Shown piece after piece: positions 26,259-35,511 of a stretch of 64,000 nt of DNA. Each line of letters starts with the position of its first letter. Position 1 is the first letter of the stretch. The notes beneath the pieces were generated by a model. It was not told the DNA's origin, searched no databases, and was given only the letters and a program-made list of their open reading frames with translations. The stretch is from Spirirestis rafaelensis WJT71-NPBG6 (lineage in GTDB: Bacteria > Cyanobacteriota > Cyanobacteriia > Cyanobacteriales > Nostocaceae), in the NCBI GenBank assembly GCA_019359015.1, contig JAHHID010000005.1, positions 62,001 through 126,000 on the forward strand. Direction: 5' to 3'. The position numbers and the translations under genes are program-made.

Positions 26259-27449
26259 TTGAGTTACCATCCAGATACCATTGCCGCCCACGGTGGACAG
26301 TTGGTGAATCGCATTGCTACCGCAGACCAAAGAGAAGAATTTCTCTCTAAAGCTGATGTTTTGCCGCAAGTGCAACTAGATGAGCGAGCTGTTTCTGATT
26401 TAGAAATGATCGCGATCGGCGCTTTTAGTCCTCTGACGGGTTTTATGAATCAAGAAGACTACGATCGCGTTGTCAGCCAAATGCGTCTCGCTAACGGTGT
26501 TGTGTGGTCAATTCCGATTACACTGTCGGTCAGTGAAGAAATTGCTTCCCCTCTCAAAGAAGGCAACTTGATCCGGCTGGATAACCCCAAAGGTGAGTTT
26601 ATCGGGGTTTTGCAACTCACGCAAAAGTATCGCTACGACAAGAAGCGCGAAGCAATTAATGTCTACCGCACCGATGATATAAACCATCCAGGGGTGCAAG
26701 TACTATATAACCAAGGTTCTGTACATCTTGCCGGCGACATCTGGCTATTGGAACGGAAACCCCATCCCCAGTTTCCCAAATACCAAATCGATCCAGCCGA
26801 ATCACGAGAGATGTTTAAAGTCAATGGCTGGAAAACGATTGTAGGTTTTCAAACTCGCAACCCCATTCACCGCGCTCATGAATATATCCAAAAGTGCGCT
26901 TTGGAAACAGTGGATGCTTTATTTTTGCATCCTTTGGTCGGGGCGACGAAAGATGATGACATCGCAGCTGATGTGCGGATGCGCTGTTATGAAATTTTGC
27001 TGGAACACTATTACCCGCGCGATCGCGTAACTTTAGCAATCAATCCCGCAGCGATGCGTTATGCAGGTCCGCGTGAAGCGATTTTTCATGCTTTAGTCCG
27101 CAAAAACTACGGCTGCACTCACTTTATCGTCGGACGGGATCATGCTGGGGTGGCTAACTACTACGGCACATACGATGCTCAACATATCTTTGATGAGTTC
27201 GATCCCGGTGAATTAGGGATTGTGCCGATGATGTTTGAACACGCTTTCTACTGTACCCGCACCAAGCAAATGGCGACGACTAAAACCAGTCCCAGCAAGC
27301 CAGAAGAACGCATTCACTTGTCGGGAACAAAAGTACGCGAAATGCTGCGTCGGGGTGAATCACCTCCACCAGAATTCTCTCGTCCGGAAGTAGCAGCAGA
27401 GTTGACACGGGCAATGCGCGTGGAAGATAGCTGGTATATGCACATATAG
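26259..27449 (+). CDS. sat: Sulfate adenylyltransferase (ATP sulfurylase)
   Basis: This enzyme makes adenosine 5'-phosphosulfate from ATP and sulfate, the first step of sulfate assimilation. It has 396 residues and is of the single-chain type without an APS kinase domain. Catalytic motifs are [15 protein letters not shown] near residue 197 (QxRN and HxxH) and VGRDHAGV near residue 293, with [11 protein letters not shown] between them. The start is TTG at 26259: the protein begins [12 protein letters not shown] as in homologs, and AAAAGGGG lies just upstream. Confidence 0.95.
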   Translation: MSYHPDTIAAHGGQLVNRIATADQREEFLSKADVLPQVQLDERAVSDLEMIAIGAFSPLTGFMNQEDYDRVVSQMRLANGVVWSIPITLSVSEEIASPLKEGNLIRLDNPKGEFIGVLQLTQKYRYDKKREAINVYRTDDINHPGVQVLYNQGSVHLAGDIWLLERKPHPQFPKYQIDPAESREMFKVNGWKTIVGFQTRNPIHRAHEYIQKCALETVDALFLHPLVGATKDDDIAADVRMRCYEILLEHYYPRDRVTLAINPAAMRYAGPREAIFHALVRKNYGCTHFIVGRDHAGVANYYGTYDAQHIFDEFDPGELGIVPMMFEHAFYCTRTKQMATTKTSPSKPEERIHLSGTKVREMLRRGESPPPEFSRPEVAAELTRAMRVEDSWYMHI

Positions 27450-27561
27450 TAAACTTAAACAAGCTAATGGTTTCCTTTACCCTATGGACTTCAGCCCTTT
27501 AAGCTGATAACTGATGTTCCTTAGACTCGAAGTGGCTCCTAATAGGGTAGGTTGATAACTA

Positions 27562-29739
27562 ATGATGAAGCGGCGAACGTTTTTACAACGGATTGGCTTT
27601 ATACTCGCAGCGTTGGGAGTGACTGAGGCTGGGTTGTTGTCCTTAGGTAATCGCTATTACCAAGCTTTGGCACAACCCAGCCAACGTAAATTGGCGTTAT
27701 TGATCGGCATCAATAAATATCCCCAAAATTTAGCACTTGGCGGTTGTTTAACTGATGTCGAACTGCAAAAAGAACTTTTGATTTCCCGCTTTGGCTTTCA
27801 AGAGTCAGATATTTTGACTTTGACTGATGAACAAGCTACAAGAGTTGCAATTGAAAATGCTTTTTTAAATCATCTGGTTAAGGATGCTAAACCATCGGAT
27901 GTGGTTGTATTTCACTTTAGCGGTTATGGCAGCCGCATTAAACTGAAAGCACCAGAAGAAGCGATCGCTAATACTCTCATTCCTTTTGATGGAACTTACA
28001 TATCAGAAAACAACAAAATAGTCAATTGTTTATTAGAAGAAACATTGATGTTATTGTGGCGATCGCTTCCTACACGAACAACAGCAATACTCGATACGAG
28101 CTATCATGCGCCAATAACAGCCAGTTCAGCAGCTTCGCGAATTCGCGCCTATCAAATGCCAGCACAAGCCGAATTAGCAACCGCAGAATTAGACTTTCAA
28201 AAAGAACTTAAAAGCAAAAATATAAGCGATCGCCCGGCACCGCTGCTGCTATCTGCCACCTCGAACCCGGAAGAGTTGGCGAGGGAAATACTATTATCTG
28301 GTTTTAGCGCTGGGTTATTTACCTATGCATTGACGCAGTATTTGTGGGAAGCAACTTCAGCAACGACAATTATTCACACTTTGTCGCGGGTGGGAAATTC
28401 GATACGCCAACTTGATGGTAAACAGCAGCCAGCTTTATTAGATAGCAAAAAAATTCAATCAGCACTACTTGGGGAGAATTTTCAAAAAGAAAAGATGATT
28501 GGTGCCGAAGGGGTGGTGATAGCAACAGAAGAAGACGGGAAAACGGCTCAAGTGTGGTTAGCCGGATTACCTCCACAAGTGCTGGACTATTACGGAGTGA
28601 ATTCGCGACTAAGTTTAGTGAGCGAGGATGCCAATATACAAATTGTATTGCGATCGCGTAACGGCTTAACCGCAAAAGCGCAAATCTTCGACATTGAAAG
28701 TAAAAGCGGGGTGACACCACTTTTACAAGTCGGGCAATTAGTTCAAGAACAAGAGCGAGTTTTACCTCGTAATATTCATTTAACCGTTGCTCTGGATACT
28801 AAACTAGAAAGAATTGAGCGCGTAGATGCTACAAGTGGTTTTGCGACGATTTCTCGCGTGTCCACTGTAATTGCGGGAGAACAACCAGCCGATTATGTAT
28901 TTGATAAATTACGAGAAACAAAAATTCCCGATTCACCAGCATCTCCCAGTCGCTATGGTTTATTTTCTCTGACAGGCGAATTGATTCCCAACACCGTAGG
29001 AGAAGACGGGGAAGCGGTGAAAGTGGCAGTACAACGCTTAGGGCGAAGATTGCAAACTTTGCTAGCGGCAAAATTATGGCGACTTACAGAAAATGAAGGT
29101 TCTTCTCGCTTGGCAGTGAAAGCAAGTTTAGAGATAATTAGCGGTATTACACCTCGCGTAGTCATGCAACGCGAAACAGTGCGAGTGACTGCACAATCGA
29201 GTAAAAAATTACTCAGCAGCGAAGCCGAATATGTTCCCACCGTACCGATAGGTAGCCGGATGCAGTACCGCGTGGAAAATTTAAGCGATCGCCCAATATA
29301 TTTGATGCTGTTAGGATTAAATAGTAGTAGGGCAGCGATCGCATTTTACCCGACGCAAAGCAGCCAAGAACTTAACGCCCAAACCAAACCACCACTCAAA
29401 GAAGTCGTCATCGCCCCTGGTGAAATTATCACCTTACCAAAAAGTGCCACTAATTCGGAATGGGTAATTCCCGGTTCCGCTGATGAATACGAACACCAAC
29501 TAATTTTTAGCACAGCACCCTTCACCCAAAGCCTCGCTGCCGTTCAAGGTGCTAAATATTCTACCGCAGATAAACAACCGATTATCGAATTGTCCAAACC
29601 CTTGGAAGTAGCCCAAGCCCTTTTGCAAGACTTGCACAATGCCAGCGCAGCCATAGAGACAACCAGCCCAAATCCTGACTTTTACGCCTTTGATGTGAAT
29701 AATTGGGCAAGTCTCAGCTTTATTTTTCAGGTGCTTTAA
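27562..29739 (+). CDS. Orthocaspase-like (caspase family) protein with Tyr/Ser in place of His/Cys
   Basis: This 725-residue protein is of the cyanobacterial metacaspase/orthocaspase type. A twin-arginine signal is visible (KRRTFLQRIGFILAALGV), so export is likely. The p20-like caspase fold spans residues 43-290 (LALLIGINKYP, LGGCLTDVELQ, FHFSGYGSR). The catalytic His of the SGHG motif is Tyr122, and the Cys of the D-x-C motif is Ser180 (ILDTSYH), so protease activity is unlikely or altered. The rest is a long beta-rich DUF4384-like region (YRVENLSDRPIYLMLLGL) near residue 570. Such YS pseudo-orthocaspases are known in cyanobacteria; function is unknown. Confidence 0.85.
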   Translation: MMKRRTFLQRIGFILAALGVTEAGLLSLGNRYYQALAQPSQRKLALLIGINKYPQNLALGGCLTDVELQKELLISRFGFQESDILTLTDEQATRVAIENAFLNHLVKDAKPSDVVVFHFSGYGSRIKLKAPEEAIANTLIPFDGTYISENNKIVNCLLEETLMLLWRSLPTRTTAILDTSYHAPITASSAASRIRAYQMPAQAELATAELDFQKELKSKNISDRPAPLLLSATSNPEELAREILLSGFSAGLFTYALTQYLWEATSATTIIHTLSRVGNSIRQLDGKQQPALLDSKKIQSALLGENFQKEKMIGAEGVVIATEEDGKTAQVWLAGLPPQVLDYYGVNSRLSLVSEDANIQIVLRSRNGLTAKAQIFDIESKSGVTPLLQVGQLVQEQERVLPRNIHLTVALDTKLERIERVDATSGFATISRVSTVIAGEQPADYVFDKLRETKIPDSPASPSRYGLFSLTGELIPNTVGEDGEAVKVAVQRLGRRLQTLLAAKLWRLTENEGSSRLAVKASLEIISGITPRVVMQRETVRVTAQSSKKLLSSEAEYVPTVPIGSRMQYRVENLSDRPIYLMLLGLNSSRAAIAFYPTQSSQELNAQTKPPLKEVVIAPGEIITLPKSATNSEWVIPGSADEYEHQLIFSTAPFTQSLAAVQGAKYSTADKQPIIELSKPLEVAQALLQDLHNASAAIETTSPNPDFYAFDVNNWASLSFIFQVL

Positions 29740-29974
29740 TGATTTAGGAGTCGAGAGTCGAAAGTCGGGAGTTAGGAGTCAGGAGTTAGGAGTTGTAGAG
29801 ACGCTTCGGTTCCTCGCCTCTCTAGGGGTTAGGAGTTATTAAGCACGTACCCTCTCTCTTCTCTTACCCTCTGCATTGTTCTTTTGCCGATTGGTTTATT
29901 ATTTTTTATTAGGGAATTCACTTACTAAGGTTTGTATATAACTGTGTGCACTGAGCTTATCTAGGGAAATTCTC

Positions 29975-30088
29975 ATGGGAATTAAGAAGCGAGTTGCAAG
30001 AGCGTTTTGTCTCGTTCTATTATCTGCTGGTGTTGCAACTGCTCAACCAAGTTTGTATAGCCTCACCCTAGTAGGCTTTAACACTTGA
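29975..30088 (+). pseudogene. 37-residue secreted-type ORF cut at an inverted repeat (possible truncated gene)
   Basis: The ORF encodes MGIKKRVARAFCLVLLSAGV, then ATAQPSLYSLTLVGFNT, and stops. A signal peptide ending ATAQ is convincing, but only a dozen mature residues follow. The last codons and the stop overlap the start of the 32-bp inverted repeat at 30085, so it may be a gene truncated by whatever placed that repeat. It could equally be a natural small exported peptide. Confidence 0.35.
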
Positions 30089-30116
30089 GTTTTGTTCTGG
30101 CATCTTGAGTGGTAAA
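30085..30116. repeat. Left copy of a perfect 32-bp inverted repeat
   Basis: This sequence (starting TTGAGTTTTGTTCTGGCATC) is the exact complement of 31650-31681. Weaker similarity extends on both sides (TAGTAGGCTTTAA at 30069-30081 on the left copy), so the original duplicated unit was nearer 80 bp. Confidence 0.85.
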
Positions 30117-30275
30117 TTGCCAGTCTATTTTTGTTCGCGCTATATTTCGGTTGGTGTTCATTGAGAGGATTACTTTGTAAAGTAATTGATAATTTATTGT
30201 TAAAATAATACTTTTTTGTACCGTAATACTACTTAATTTACTAAAATCAGTAGTTACATTTCCATAAAAACTACA
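30117..30275. other. AT-rich region before the orphan gene
   Basis: This very AT-rich stretch has no recognised gene. It probably contains the promoter for the gene at 30276. Confidence 0.4.
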
Positions 30276-30788
30276 ATGTCTTTACCAATAGGTTTGAAAT
30301 CAGTAATAAAGGAAGAATACGGTAACTACGGGTGGGAATCAGCTTGCTGTTTTAGTTTCCTTGCAGAGTATTTAGGATATAAAGTCCTGGATGAATCTGA
30401 TGTAATAACAGCGTTAAAAATGATAGCTACTGAGAAGGGCACTAGTTTAAAAAATTACGAAAATACTCCTATTCCATTTTTAGGTTATGATGTGGGAACC
30501 AATTACGGCAAGGTACATATAGTTTTTACTCAAAACGCAAAAACTATTAAGCATTCAAATGAAGATAGTGAATTAGATAGAAAAAGTAAAGTTATAGAAG
30601 AATTTATACAACACATAATACAAGGTGATCCAAATTTTTTGAAAATTAACTTTTTTTATAGAGAGTATGTAAAAAATACTGTAAAAGATAGTTTAAAAAT
30701 GCGGATTAAAAATCTGTTTAAGTTACAAGAGAAACATATTAATGAAAAGGCTGATAAAAGAAGTAATTACAATAAAAGTAAAGAATAA
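30276..30788 (+). CDS. Orphan hypothetical protein of low GC content
   Basis: I do not recognise this 170-residue protein. It begins MSLPIGLKSVIKEEYGNYGW, has a globular N-terminal part of about 105 residues (with AEYLGYKVLDESDVITALKM) and a very basic, lysine-rich tail (KMRIKNLFKLQEKHINEKAD). No signal peptide or membrane span is seen. Its DNA is clearly more AT-rich than the flanking genes and has no HIP1 octamer, which suggests acquisition. It lies inside the 1.6-kb segment bracketed by 32-bp inverted repeats. Confidence 0.6.
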   Translation: MSLPIGLKSVIKEEYGNYGWESACCFSFLAEYLGYKVLDESDVITALKMIATEKGTSLKNYENTPIPFLGYDVGTNYGKVHIVFTQNAKTIKHSNEDSELDRKSKVIEEFIQHIIQGDPNFLKINFFYREYVKNTVKDSLKMRIKNLFKLQEKHINEKADKRSNYNKSKE

Positions 30789-31170
30789 TACATATTAATC
30801 TAAAATTAATCACGCTGTTAGGTGTGGTGATTAGCCAAAGTTTCAGCCGGAATCTACAAATAAGGTAAAAAGCGAAAAATCCGTCAAATAAAGTTAAAAA
30901 CCTGGGGAGATATCAAACTTACCCCAGGCTCTATCTCTTAGGGAGATCCAAAAAATAAAATATCAACAGGCATAACCTAGATTGAACTACCGCAACCAAC
31001 CAATGGCTATACACGGCACGGGAGCCAGACCTGAGAAATAGGGCAGGCTTTTTAATCCATACGATTGGTGTTCGATGCTTTACGACAAGCCAGGAAGCCT
31101 GCCCTATTTCTTGCGGCAATTTCCAGGGATATTTTATTACTTGTAAGTGCCTTACTTTCTTACGTGTGAG
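30789..31170. repeat. Intergenic region with two strong hairpins
   Basis: CCTGGGG (30901-30907) pairs with CCCCAGG (30922-30928); no T run follows. A perfect 17-bp inverted repeat, AGAAATAGGGCAGGCTT at 31034-31050 and its complement at 31095-31111, has a 44-base loop and looks like a mobile palindromic unit. No gene was seen. Confidence 0.7.
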
Positions 31171-31317
31171 TTATTCGTCACAATTTATCTGTGGACAGTC
31201 AGGAGTAGGAGTATTACAAGGGGTTGCTGCCAAGACTGCTAAACCAGTAACTATGCTAAGAGCGAGTGCTGCAACTGCTGCTAGAGAGAGTCTTTTAATC
31301 TGAGTATTTATAGCCAT
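31171..31317 (-). CDS. Small secreted cysteine-containing peptide under a MerR-type promoter
   Basis: This 48-residue product begins MAINTQIKRLSLAAVAALAL and has a clear signal peptide cleaved near VLAA. The short mature part TPCNTPTPDCPQINCDE holds three Cys and several acidic residues. The start at 31317 is chosen because the frame's earlier ATG codons lie inside or upstream of the promoter's -10. The promoter at 31345-31376 matches that of the DUF305 gene at 41 kb, so it probably answers to the same metal-sensing regulator. Metal binding by the mature peptide is an inference. Confidence 0.65.
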   Translation of the reverse strand: MAINTQIKRLSLAAVAALALSIVTGLAVLAATPCNTPTPDCPQINCDE

Positions 31318-31344
31318 GAGTTTAACAATTGCGAAACTGTTCAT

Positions 31345-31376
31345 AGCATAAACTCTCCAGTTGACTAGAGAGTCAA
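31345..31376 (-). promoter_or_regulatory. MerR-type promoter/operator for the small secreted peptide
   Basis: On the minus strand, TTGACT (31376-31371) and TATGCT (31350-31345) are separated by 20 bp, the overlong spacing typical of MerR-activated promoters. The spacer region carries the dyad ACTCTCCAG-TTGA-CTAGAGAGT (31352-31373), which resembles Zn/Pb/Cd MerR-type operators. Confidence 0.75.
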
Positions 31377-31649
31377 GCGCCGTTATCACCCACAACCCGA
31401 TATCAAACCGTGTGACCTGATCACAGGAGGATTAGCTGACTTTTTCACAAGTTGTAAAAAAACCACCAATATCATAGGCATAAGCAGGTGTAGATAAAGT
31501 AATACCGATTCAAAAAATGTTTGTGACAGATCATCACCCCACCCGCCCTATCGGGCACCCTCCCCTTGGTAAGGGGAGGGCTAGGGAGGGGTTTTGCCAA
31601 TGTGTTGCATTCTTTTTTCAAATTGGTATAACGCCTAAGAAAAATACTG

Positions 31650-31681
31650 TTTACCACTCAAGATGCCAGAACAAAACTCAA
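31650..31681. repeat. Right copy of the perfect 32-bp inverted repeat
   Basis: This is the exact complement of 30085-30116. The adjacent TTAAAGCCTACTA (31707-31719) also matches the left flank in inverted order, after a 20-base length difference. Confidence 0.85.
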
Positions 31682-31752
31682 ACGCCTATACCTAGTTTTT
31701 GGTGATTAAAGCCTACTAGAAGGATGAGGGCATTTTTAATAATCGCCAACCC

Positions 31753-32625
31753 TCACAAATACTTCTGCAACAATAACCCCAACTTTTCCTTTGTCACCGC
31801 CGGTGCTTTTTCCAAATTCGTCAAAATCGCATACTTCAAAGCCGAATGAGCATCACTATGGGGCGGATTTTCGCTCAACCGTCGCACAGTTTCTTGAATC
31901 ACCTTTTGAGCATTTACCGCATTCCGCTGTAAATTTGCAATCACCATTTCCACCGTCACACTATCGTGATCTGAGTGCCAACAATCATAATCTGTTACCA
32001 ACGCCAAAGTTGCATAAGCGATTTCCGCTTCTCGCGCTAACTTCGCTTCTGGTAAATTCGTCATCCCGATTACCGTCGCACCCCAACTGCGGTAAAGATG
32101 CGATTCTGCTTTAGTTGAAAATGCCGGTCCCTCCATGCATACATAAGTGCCACCGCGATGCAGACTTACATCTGGTAAATTGAGAGAAGCGATCGCATCC
32201 GCTAAAACCCCAGCTAAATTCTGACAAACCGGATCGCCAAAAGCAATATGAGCAACAATTCCCTCCCCGAAGAAAGTCGAAACCCGATTTTTGGTTCGAT
32301 CAATAAACTGATGCGGAACCACCATATCTAGAGGTTTAGCTTCTTCCTTCAACGAACCCACCGCACTAGCGGAAATTAAATACTCCACACCTAGTTGCTT
32401 CATCGCATAGATGTTCGCACGAAACGGCAACTCAGAAGGCAAAAGCGTATGATTGCGACCATGACGCGCTAAAAAAGCTACCTGCGTCCCGTCCAAAGTT
32501 CCCAGAATCAAAGCATCAGACGGTGAACCAAAGGGTGTATCAACATGCACCTCCTTTACATCTTTAAGTGCATCCATCTTGTATAAACCGCTGCCACCAA
32601 TAATTCCAATCTTAGCTTCAGCCAT
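31753..32625 (-). CDS. mtnP: S-methyl-5'-thioadenosine phosphorylase
   Basis: This enzyme phosphorolyses methylthioadenosine to adenine and methylthioribose-1-phosphate in methionine salvage. It has 290 residues from the chosen start ([20 protein letters not shown], as in homologs; the frame is open 11 codons further). Motifs are GIIGGSGLY at the phosphate site, [19 protein letters not shown], the PNP/MTAP signature with [20 protein letters not shown] and [16 protein letters not shown], and TDYDCWH near the C-terminus. MTA (rather than inosine or guanosine) specificity fits the GMTNLPE block. Confidence 0.93.
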   Translation of the reverse strand: MAEAKIGIIGGSGLYKMDALKDVKEVHVDTPFGSPSDALILGTLDGTQVAFLARHGRNHTLLPSELPFRANIYAMKQLGVEYLISASAVGSLKEEAKPLDMVVPHQFIDRTKNRVSTFFGEGIVAHIAFGDPVCQNLAGVLADAIASLNLPDVSLHRGGTYVCMEGPAFSTKAESHLYRSWGATVIGMTNLPEAKLAREAEIAYATLALVTDYDCWHSDHDSVTVEMVIANLQRNAVNAQKVIQETVRRLSENPPHSDAHSALKYAILTNLEKAPAVTKEKLGLLLQKYL

Positions 32626-32688
32626 GATCCTTAACCTGTAGATGTGCGACAATGCCAAGTTATTTTACTAGGAATTGGTCATTCTCCA

Positions 32689-34074
32689 TTACCCATTACC
32701 TATCAACAATTTAAATTGAGAACGAATTCTGTTAAGTGGAGCGACATCGAAGGGTAATTGAACGGTAAAAGTGCTACCTTTACCTAATTCGCTTTGTACG
32801 TTAAAGTTGCCTTGGTTTGCTTGAACAATTGCAAAAGCGATCGCTAGACCTAATCCAGAACCACCACTGCTACGCGAGCGATCGCTATTCACTCGATAAA
32901 AGCGATCAAATATTCGCGGTATCTCTTGTTGTGCAATGCCAATACCAGTATCTTGAACTCGAATTACAGCATAATTATCACTACGGTCTAAAATAACAAT
33001 TACCTTCCCCCCAGCTGGTGTATATTGAATTGCATTCACAATTAAGTTAGAAATTAAACGATAAAGCTGGTCGCAATTGCTGACAATATTTATAGGTTCA
33101 TGCACTCGTATAGAAGATGTCAGCGTCACCTTAGCACTATACGCCATTGCTGCAAATTCCTCAATTAAATCGCTGACAATTTCATTCAAGCAACATTCGT
33201 GTCGCAGTGTCGGTTGTTTATCCAAACGAGCCAGCAACAGCAAATCTGAAACCAGCGTAATCAGTCGCAAATTCTGACGCTGTAGAGTTTGTAGAATATC
33301 CCGCACCTCTGCTTCATCCAGCTGCGGCATTAAAATTGCTGATTCCACCGTTGCTTGTGTCGCTGCTAAAGGTGTTCGCAATTCATGTGCCGCATCCGCT
33401 GTAAACTGTTGAATCTGTCTGTAAGATTGGTAAATCGGTTGCATCGCTAATCCTGCTAACCACCAACTAGCAACAGCAACCAAAGCCATTGCTAATGGTA
33501 ATCCTAATGCTAAAATCAATTTTACCGCATCCAAATAACTATTAAAATCTTCCAGACTTCGCCCGACTTGGATGTATCCCCAATCGCGATTATCTTGGGT
33601 GTGCAGCACAAAAGAAATTTGGTGGTATGATTTGCCTTGGCTATCTTTGAGGGTTTGCCAAAGTTTCTTATTCAAAACAGAAGACAGTCCCTCTGGATAA
33701 GAACCTGCGATCGCAATCAAGCGTCCTGAATTATCAAAAAAACGCACATAATAATAGCCTTGATTGATGGCACTAAGGGTATGACGTTTGGGATTTGATT
33801 CTTCTTGAATGCACCTGTCTCCAACTACGCAGATATTCGGTAAAAGCTCTTGTATGACTGTTTCTAAGCGTCCAGGCTGCTTTAGTTTCAGTTCAATACT
33901 ATCGTGCAAAGTTCCTGCAACAGATTCTACTTCTTGGTCTAATGTTACCCAATGGGCATGAGATACTGCTTTATAGACACCAAATCCACACAAACTTAAA
34001 ATCAGACCCATGACCATTGCATATGACAATGCCAAACGAATCCGGGTCAAATTAAACAGTTTATTTTGATTCAT
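32689..34074 (-). CDS. rppB: Two-component sensor histidine kinase (RppB/CopS-like)
   Basis: This membrane sensor kinase has 461 residues from the ATG at 34074. Two transmembrane spans (LALSYAMVMGLILSLCGFGV and LGLPLAMALVAVASWWLAGL) enclose a periplasmic sensor loop of about 150 residues. HisKA has the phospho-accepting His in DAAHELRTPLAATQ. HATPase_c has N (ISNLIVNAIQYTP), G1 (VQDTGIGIA), F (FDRFYRV) and G2 (SGGSGLGLAIA). The ATG overlaps the regulator's TGA (ATGA), so the pair is translationally coupled. The context of efflux and DUF305 genes suggests a metal ligand, probably copper; the RppB name is from remembered family similarity. Confidence 0.85.
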   Translation of the reverse strand: MNQNKLFNLTRIRLALSYAMVMGLILSLCGFGVYKAVSHAHWVTLDQEVESVAGTLHDSIELKLKQPGRLETVIQELLPNICVVGDRCIQEESNPKRHTLSAINQGYYYVRFFDNSGRLIAIAGSYPEGLSSVLNKKLWQTLKDSQGKSYHQISFVLHTQDNRDWGYIQVGRSLEDFNSYLDAVKLILALGLPLAMALVAVASWWLAGLAMQPIYQSYRQIQQFTADAAHELRTPLAATQATVESAILMPQLDEAEVRDILQTLQRQNLRLITLVSDLLLLARLDKQPTLRHECCLNEIVSDLIEEFAAMAYSAKVTLTSSIRVHEPINIVSNCDQLYRLISNLIVNAIQYTPAGGKVIVILDRSDNYAVIRVQDTGIGIAQQEIPRIFDRFYRVNSDRSRSSGGSGLGLAIAFAIVQANQGNFNVQSELGKGSTFTVQLPFDVAPLNRIRSQFKLLIGNG

Positions 34075-34793
34075 CGCTTGAGATTGAGACGATATCCCAG
34101 GCCATGCAAAGTTTCGATCAAGTTCCCACAACCACTATTAGTTAACTTACGACGCAGCAAACGCATTTGCGCTGCCACTACATTACTAATAGTTTCTGAA
34201 CTTACTTCCCAAAGCTGATAACGAATCTGTTCAGTGGTAAGAATTTGGTTTGGGTGCTTCATAAAATATTCTAATAGCTGAAATTCTTTATTAGTTAGAG
34301 GAATCACCTGTTTATCTGCCTGAGGGTTGTTACTTACAACCGTACTGTTGCCGTAATCTAGAGTGAGGTTGCCAACAGTTAATTCCTGAGATGGAAATTG
34401 AGGCGTAGACGCGGAGCGGCTTGTCGTCAGACATCGCCTTTGCAAAGCACGCAACCTAGCTAGTAATTCCGCCATTCCAAATGGCTTTACCAAATAATCA
34501 TCAGCACCTGCATCCAAACCAGTAACTTTATCTTCCATTGTGTCTTTTGCTGTCAGCATTAACACAGGTAGAGGATTTTTATTTTGGCGTAAACGTTTAC
34601 ACAACTCTAAACCTGAGATTCCTGGAAGCATCCAATCAAAAATAGCTAGGGTATATTGCGTCCAGCTATTATCTAAATATGCCCATGCTTCATTACCATC
34701 TAAAACCCAGTCTACCAAATATTTTTGCTGCGTCAGAGTTCGCTTAATAGCAGCACCTAAATCCGGTTCATCTTCGACTAACAGCACCCTCAT
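34071..34793 (-). CDS. rppA: OmpR-family response regulator (RppA/CopR-like)
   Basis: This DNA-binding regulator has 240 residues. The receiver domain has the acidic pair in VEDEPDLG, phospho-acceptor Asp53 (AIFDWMLPG) and Lys in YLVKPFG. The C-terminal winged helix includes the LTNKEFQLLEYFMKHPNQIL block. An extended loop after the receiver (RRCLTTSRSASTPQFPSQ) is coded by a dispersed-repeat-like patch. It is first in a two-gene unit with the kinase. The 11-bp-periodic direct repeats upstream of the lipoprotein and adaptor genes are the natural candidates for its binding sites. Confidence 0.87.
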   Translation of the reverse strand: MRVLLVEDEPDLGAAIKRTLTQQKYLVDWVLDGNEAWAYLDNSWTQYTLAIFDWMLPGISGLELCKRLRQNKNPLPVLMLTAKDTMEDKVTGLDAGADDYLVKPFGMAELLARLRALQRRCLTTSRSASTPQFPSQELTVGNLTLDYGNSTVVSNNPQADKQVIPLTNKEFQLLEYFMKHPNQILTTEQIRYQLWEVSSETISNVVAAQMRLLRRKLTNSGCGNLIETLHGLGYRLNLKR

Positions 34794-34927
34794 AAAAATT
34801 ACCCATAATTAATAGAACTCTTGCATAAGTCTCAATTCTTTCATTGAGAAAGGAGTCAGGAGTATGAATTGTTGCATCACTATAAATAACTATTTTTGCC
34901 CATTGAAAGCTATTTTTAACTGACAAT

Positions 34928-35410
34928 TTATTTATTAAAATTAAAACGCCCATCCACTTTTTTACCGTCAACATCAGAAGTAACCTTCACTTGATATTGA
35001 CCAGTGGCATTTACAGGAAGCAAAGCTGTATAATGTTTCCCCTCAGTGTCATATTTAAGATTAAAACTTTTTTGAGTTCCATCAGGTAACTGAACTTGAG
35101 CCGTTACTTTGGCGTTAGGAATTGCCTCGTGATTGTCTGCTTTTTGTAAATAAAAATCCATATGTGTTCCGTTAGCTTCTTTTTCAGGAACAAGCTCTAA
35201 ATGATAAGTTCCTGTCTCCACAACTTGTCCCCCATGAGATTCACCATGTCCCCCTGTTTTCGCAATAGGTGAAGCAGAAGATTGAGTACTTGAGGTAGAA
35301 GTCGTTGGGCTATTTTCTGGATTAGTTGCTTGATTTGCGTTACTACAAGCTTGCAAGGAAAACAGTCCGACACTACCTAGAATAATTAAGCTTGATTTAA
35401 GTGAAATCAT
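34928..35410 (-). CDS. His-containing lipoprotein of the metal cluster (CopC-like position)
   Basis: This 160-residue predicted lipoprotein has signal and lipobox FSLQAC (Cys22), a Ser/Thr/Asn-rich linker, a potential metal-binding stretch GGHGESHGGQVVETGTYH, and a beta-rich domain ending VDGKKVDGRFNFNK that looks immunoglobulin-like (FixH/YtkA type). It lies between the RND pump and the two-component genes, the place of the third gene of the copBAC operon in Synechocystis as I remember it. Candidate regulator boxes lie 102-191 bp upstream. Confidence 0.75.
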   Translation of the reverse strand: MISLKSSLIILGSVGLFSLQACSNANQATNPENSPTTSTSSTQSSASPIAKTGGHGESHGGQVVETGTYHLELVPEKEANGTHMDFYLQKADNHEAIPNAKVTAQVQLPDGTQKSFNLKYDTEGKHYTALLPVNATGQYQVKVTSDVDGKKVDGRFNFNK

Positions 35411-35511
35411 TGCTGTACTCCTAATTTAAAATAATTAATAAGTAGACCGATGCGAATAAAATATTATTCGTTAAGCTAGGGCATTGTTCACTGCTGTACC
35501 TAATTTCTCAT

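Noticed and set aside
31034-31111. tRNA-like or riboswitch structure
   Set aside because: Only a single long stem with a large loop; no T-arm or conserved riboswitch core can be seen.
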